Made by a program: the position numbers and the translations under genes. A model generated the notes under the pieces. That model was not told the DNA's origin and made no database searches. It worked only from the letters and a program-made list of their open reading frames with translations. A stretch of 64,000 nt of DNA from Diphasiastrum complanatum. Its lineage: Eukaryota > Streptophyta > Lycopodiopsida > Lycopodiales > Lycopodiaceae. Below are positions 62,087-64,000 of the stretch, one piece after another (position 1 is the stretch's first letter; each line of letters begins with the position of its first letter). Where the stretch lies: the NCBI GenBank assembly GCA_029204225.1, contig CM055096.1:72357349-72421348 (forward strand). Direction: 5' to 3'.

Positions 62087-62418
62087 AAGAAGAAAAACTG
62101 TCAATTAGCAGGAGGAATCTCCAGCAACCAAATTCTTAGCAACCAGATAAAAGTTGTGCATAATCTTCTTCTTTGATCCATTTAGAAGACTGAAATTAAC
62201 CTTTACTGGTAGCAGGGACAATCTGATCTTCCCTGCCCGTTATTAAAAGCCATTAGGTCTTCTTAGTGTCTACTATGGTTCATATGGACAATATTGTTAC
62301 ATAAAGGCCTTGACGAGGAGAGTAGCTCTCTCAAAGTCAATAATCATTGTTGTTTTCCGCGTTTTTAATAGACAAATAGCTTTGCATGCTCATTCTGTAG
62401 TTTGTTTGTGCTCTGCAG

Positions 62419-63719
62419 ATTATTCACTGCATTATATAGAACAGAAGCTGGCACGTGTGAAAGCTACAATCACAAAACGGAATGATCAGGAACTTTCTTC
62501 TAATTACAAGCTTAAGAATCAATATCAGGATGGTAAGAAGGTTCCCCGAAGCCGGTATGCAAAGAGAATGACGCTGTCTGCGAAACACAGACCAGAGTAT
62601 GAAAAGGAAGAAACTGCAGGCTATGTTGCTAGTCTGATGCCTGCAACTTATGCTTCAGTGTACCGAGTTTTGTCTGAGGTAAGTTTTCTGGTTTAATAGG
62701 TAAGAATTACCACTTAGTACATGAAAGCAGGCAATCTTTCTAAGGATCAGCTATTTGTTGTATGTTCCTTTTGCTTGAGATTTCTAGAAAACTCAAGTGG
62801 TTTTTCTGTTAACATTCAAATGATTTTCCTGTCAGTTACTCTTTTGGTCTTTGCACTATGTAAGCAGGCATTATAGTCTGCATGAAAGATTTGTACAACC
62901 CTAGGTAACAGGCAACTCATGATGTAGAACTATATAAACTTTTTTTTGTATTGTAGGTAAGATGCAGGCTTCCAAATTTCCAGCCTGTACGTGTTTTGGA
63001 CTTTGGTTCTGGACCTGGCACTGCTATATGGTAGGTACTTATGTGCTGTAGTTTATTGCATCATTCTTGCGGTGGGTCTCATGTTAAAGGACTCGATAGG
63101 ACTGTTGTATTCATGAAGAGGAGTTCTCATCAAATGGATAAGGGTTATGTTTCTCTTAAGTCAGCAATAAACACAGTCTCATTACTTCTTGAGTGCTACC
63201 GTTCGGGCCTAGGGTTTCACACTTGATTCACAGGAATAATTGTTTCCGTTCGTTCTTGATTCTGAAAACTGAGCTTCAGGTTCATTAACAGTGCCTGCAT
63301 GTCCTTTACAATTCTGCTGCGGGTTCCTGGTATATGCTTAATAATTGAAAAGGCGACTGTGTAAACTGCTGGAATGAGGCCAAAGCTAATCTTTTTTTTG
63401 AAAATGTGGATGGTTGTCCTTCTTAGCATTTGAACAATTGGGCAGATTGTCCTAGTCATTCAGGAAATGATTTAGATAAGCTGCTAATTGCATTTAGCCA
63501 ATTTTTTTTCCAGTTCTGAATATTTCCAACCTGTATCTATCGGTTTTGTTCTTGATATTATCTTTGCAATGCTTTGAGGGTTGAGGTCTAGGTGTGTGAA
63601 TTATTTACCGTTTACATCTGCCAGGGCCCTCAGAGAAGTCTGGCCTGGAGTGGTACAACGTGCTCATCTAGTGGAGATTTCTCCAGATATGACTGATGCA
63701 TGTGCTACTCTTTTGCAAG
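62419..63719 (+). CDS. Rsm22/METTL17-like mitoribosome assembly protein, exons 2-4 (gene continues past the window)
   Basis: Exons are 62,419-62,678, 62,957-63,030 and 63,625-63,719, all with GT-AG borders and matching phases. Exon 2 encodes a basic helical stretch and ends YVASLMPATYASVYRVLSE. Exon 3 encodes VRCRLPNFQPVRVLDFGSG, continuing PGTAIW, which is SAM-binding motif I. Exon 4 encodes ALREVWPGVVQRAHLVEISP, placing an acidic residue after the next strand as methyltransferases do. From family knowledge (Pfam Rsm22), the protein acts in mitochondria in assembly of the small ribosomal subunit. About 186 codons are present with exon 1. The C-terminal half, including the Cys residues of the family's metal-binding part, lies beyond 64,000. 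No stop or frameshift is seen, so this is likely an active host gene. Confidence 0.85.
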
Positions 63720-63775
63720 GTATATGTTTCTTTTCTGTGAAATTTCATGATTCGCACATCCACGCCGGGCTGTGA

Positions 63776-63777
63776 GT

Positions 63778-63826
<49 letters not shown>

Positions 63827-63836
63827 CACACACACT
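63776..63836. repeat. (CA)n microsatellite in intron 4 of the Rsm22-like gene
   Basis: About 28 CA units with one interruption (AAACACA near 63,810), just after the exon 4 donor region. Confidence 0.9.
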
Positions 63837-64000
63837 GCACGTGTGCATACACACATGTATAGGTGGCATGATGCGTACTTGTAAAATGTAGACATAACAG
63901 CAATCAATTTCTAGGGTGCTTACCTATGGAATTATTGCAATATGAAGTTATGGACATTTACCTATGACATGAAGTCAAGTTTGCCTGTCATTTTATTTTA

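Noticed and set aside
63776-63836. CA repeat as a CRISPR-like or regulatory array
   Set aside because: It is a plain dinucleotide microsatellite in an intron. No spacers are present.

Overview
This is nuclear DNA from a land plant with a large, repeat-rich genome. The evidence is intron-bearing plant-type genes, Ty1/copia and Ty3/gypsy elements of plant type, hAT transposons with a BED finger, and L1-like LINEs. A 31 kb intron filled with transposons fits a gymnosperm or fern better than a compact angiosperm, but the species cannot be read from the sequence. Almost all of the window is mobile DNA. I recognise one host gene.

Bases 1-30,480 are a graveyard of LTR retrotransposons. Two degenerate copia elements lie on the minus strand (1-3165 and 3211-5867), and the first holds a foreign gypsy RNase H fragment. 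A plus-strand copia 3' end with an LTR-like tail follows (5868-7293), then a foldback element with ~130 bp inverted repeats (7644-8494). Next is a minus-strand LTR element without coding capacity (8561-12568). It abuts an Athila/Tat-like gypsy element (12,569-24,008) that has a large extra open reading region after its integrase. A second copy of the copia 3' end (24,009-25,408), a decayed minus-strand copia (25,780-27,330) and unassigned sequence complete the region.

From 30,877 to beyond the window end runs an Rsm22/METTL17-like mitoribosome-assembly gene on the plus strand. The predicted exons are 30,877-31,006, 62,419-62,678, 62,957-63,030 and 63,625-63,719. Splice phases agree throughout, so intron 1 would be 31,412 bp.

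That intron is a nest of insertions. LINE-1 (~32,817-53,568) is split by a non-coding LTR element (35,814-52,020, near-perfect 5 bp target duplication). That element is split by a hAT transposon (41,452-51,410, perfect 8 bp target duplication). The hAT is in turn split by LINE-2 (41,715-~46,344) and by a small hAT-like MITE (49,693-50,437). Further along are a 1.6 kb solo LTR (54,401-55,996), two more hAT copies on the minus strand (56,050-60,233) and LINE-3 (60,254-62,086).

All three LINE copies abut (TC)n/(GA)n microsatellites at their 5' ends, and the two with intact 3' ends run into TC repeats there. This suggests a plant LINE family that inserts into TC repeats. Two of the three landed in the GA tract that this hAT family carries near its own 5' end. 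None of the transposons appears fully intact. LINE-2 and the hAT at 41,452 are closest.
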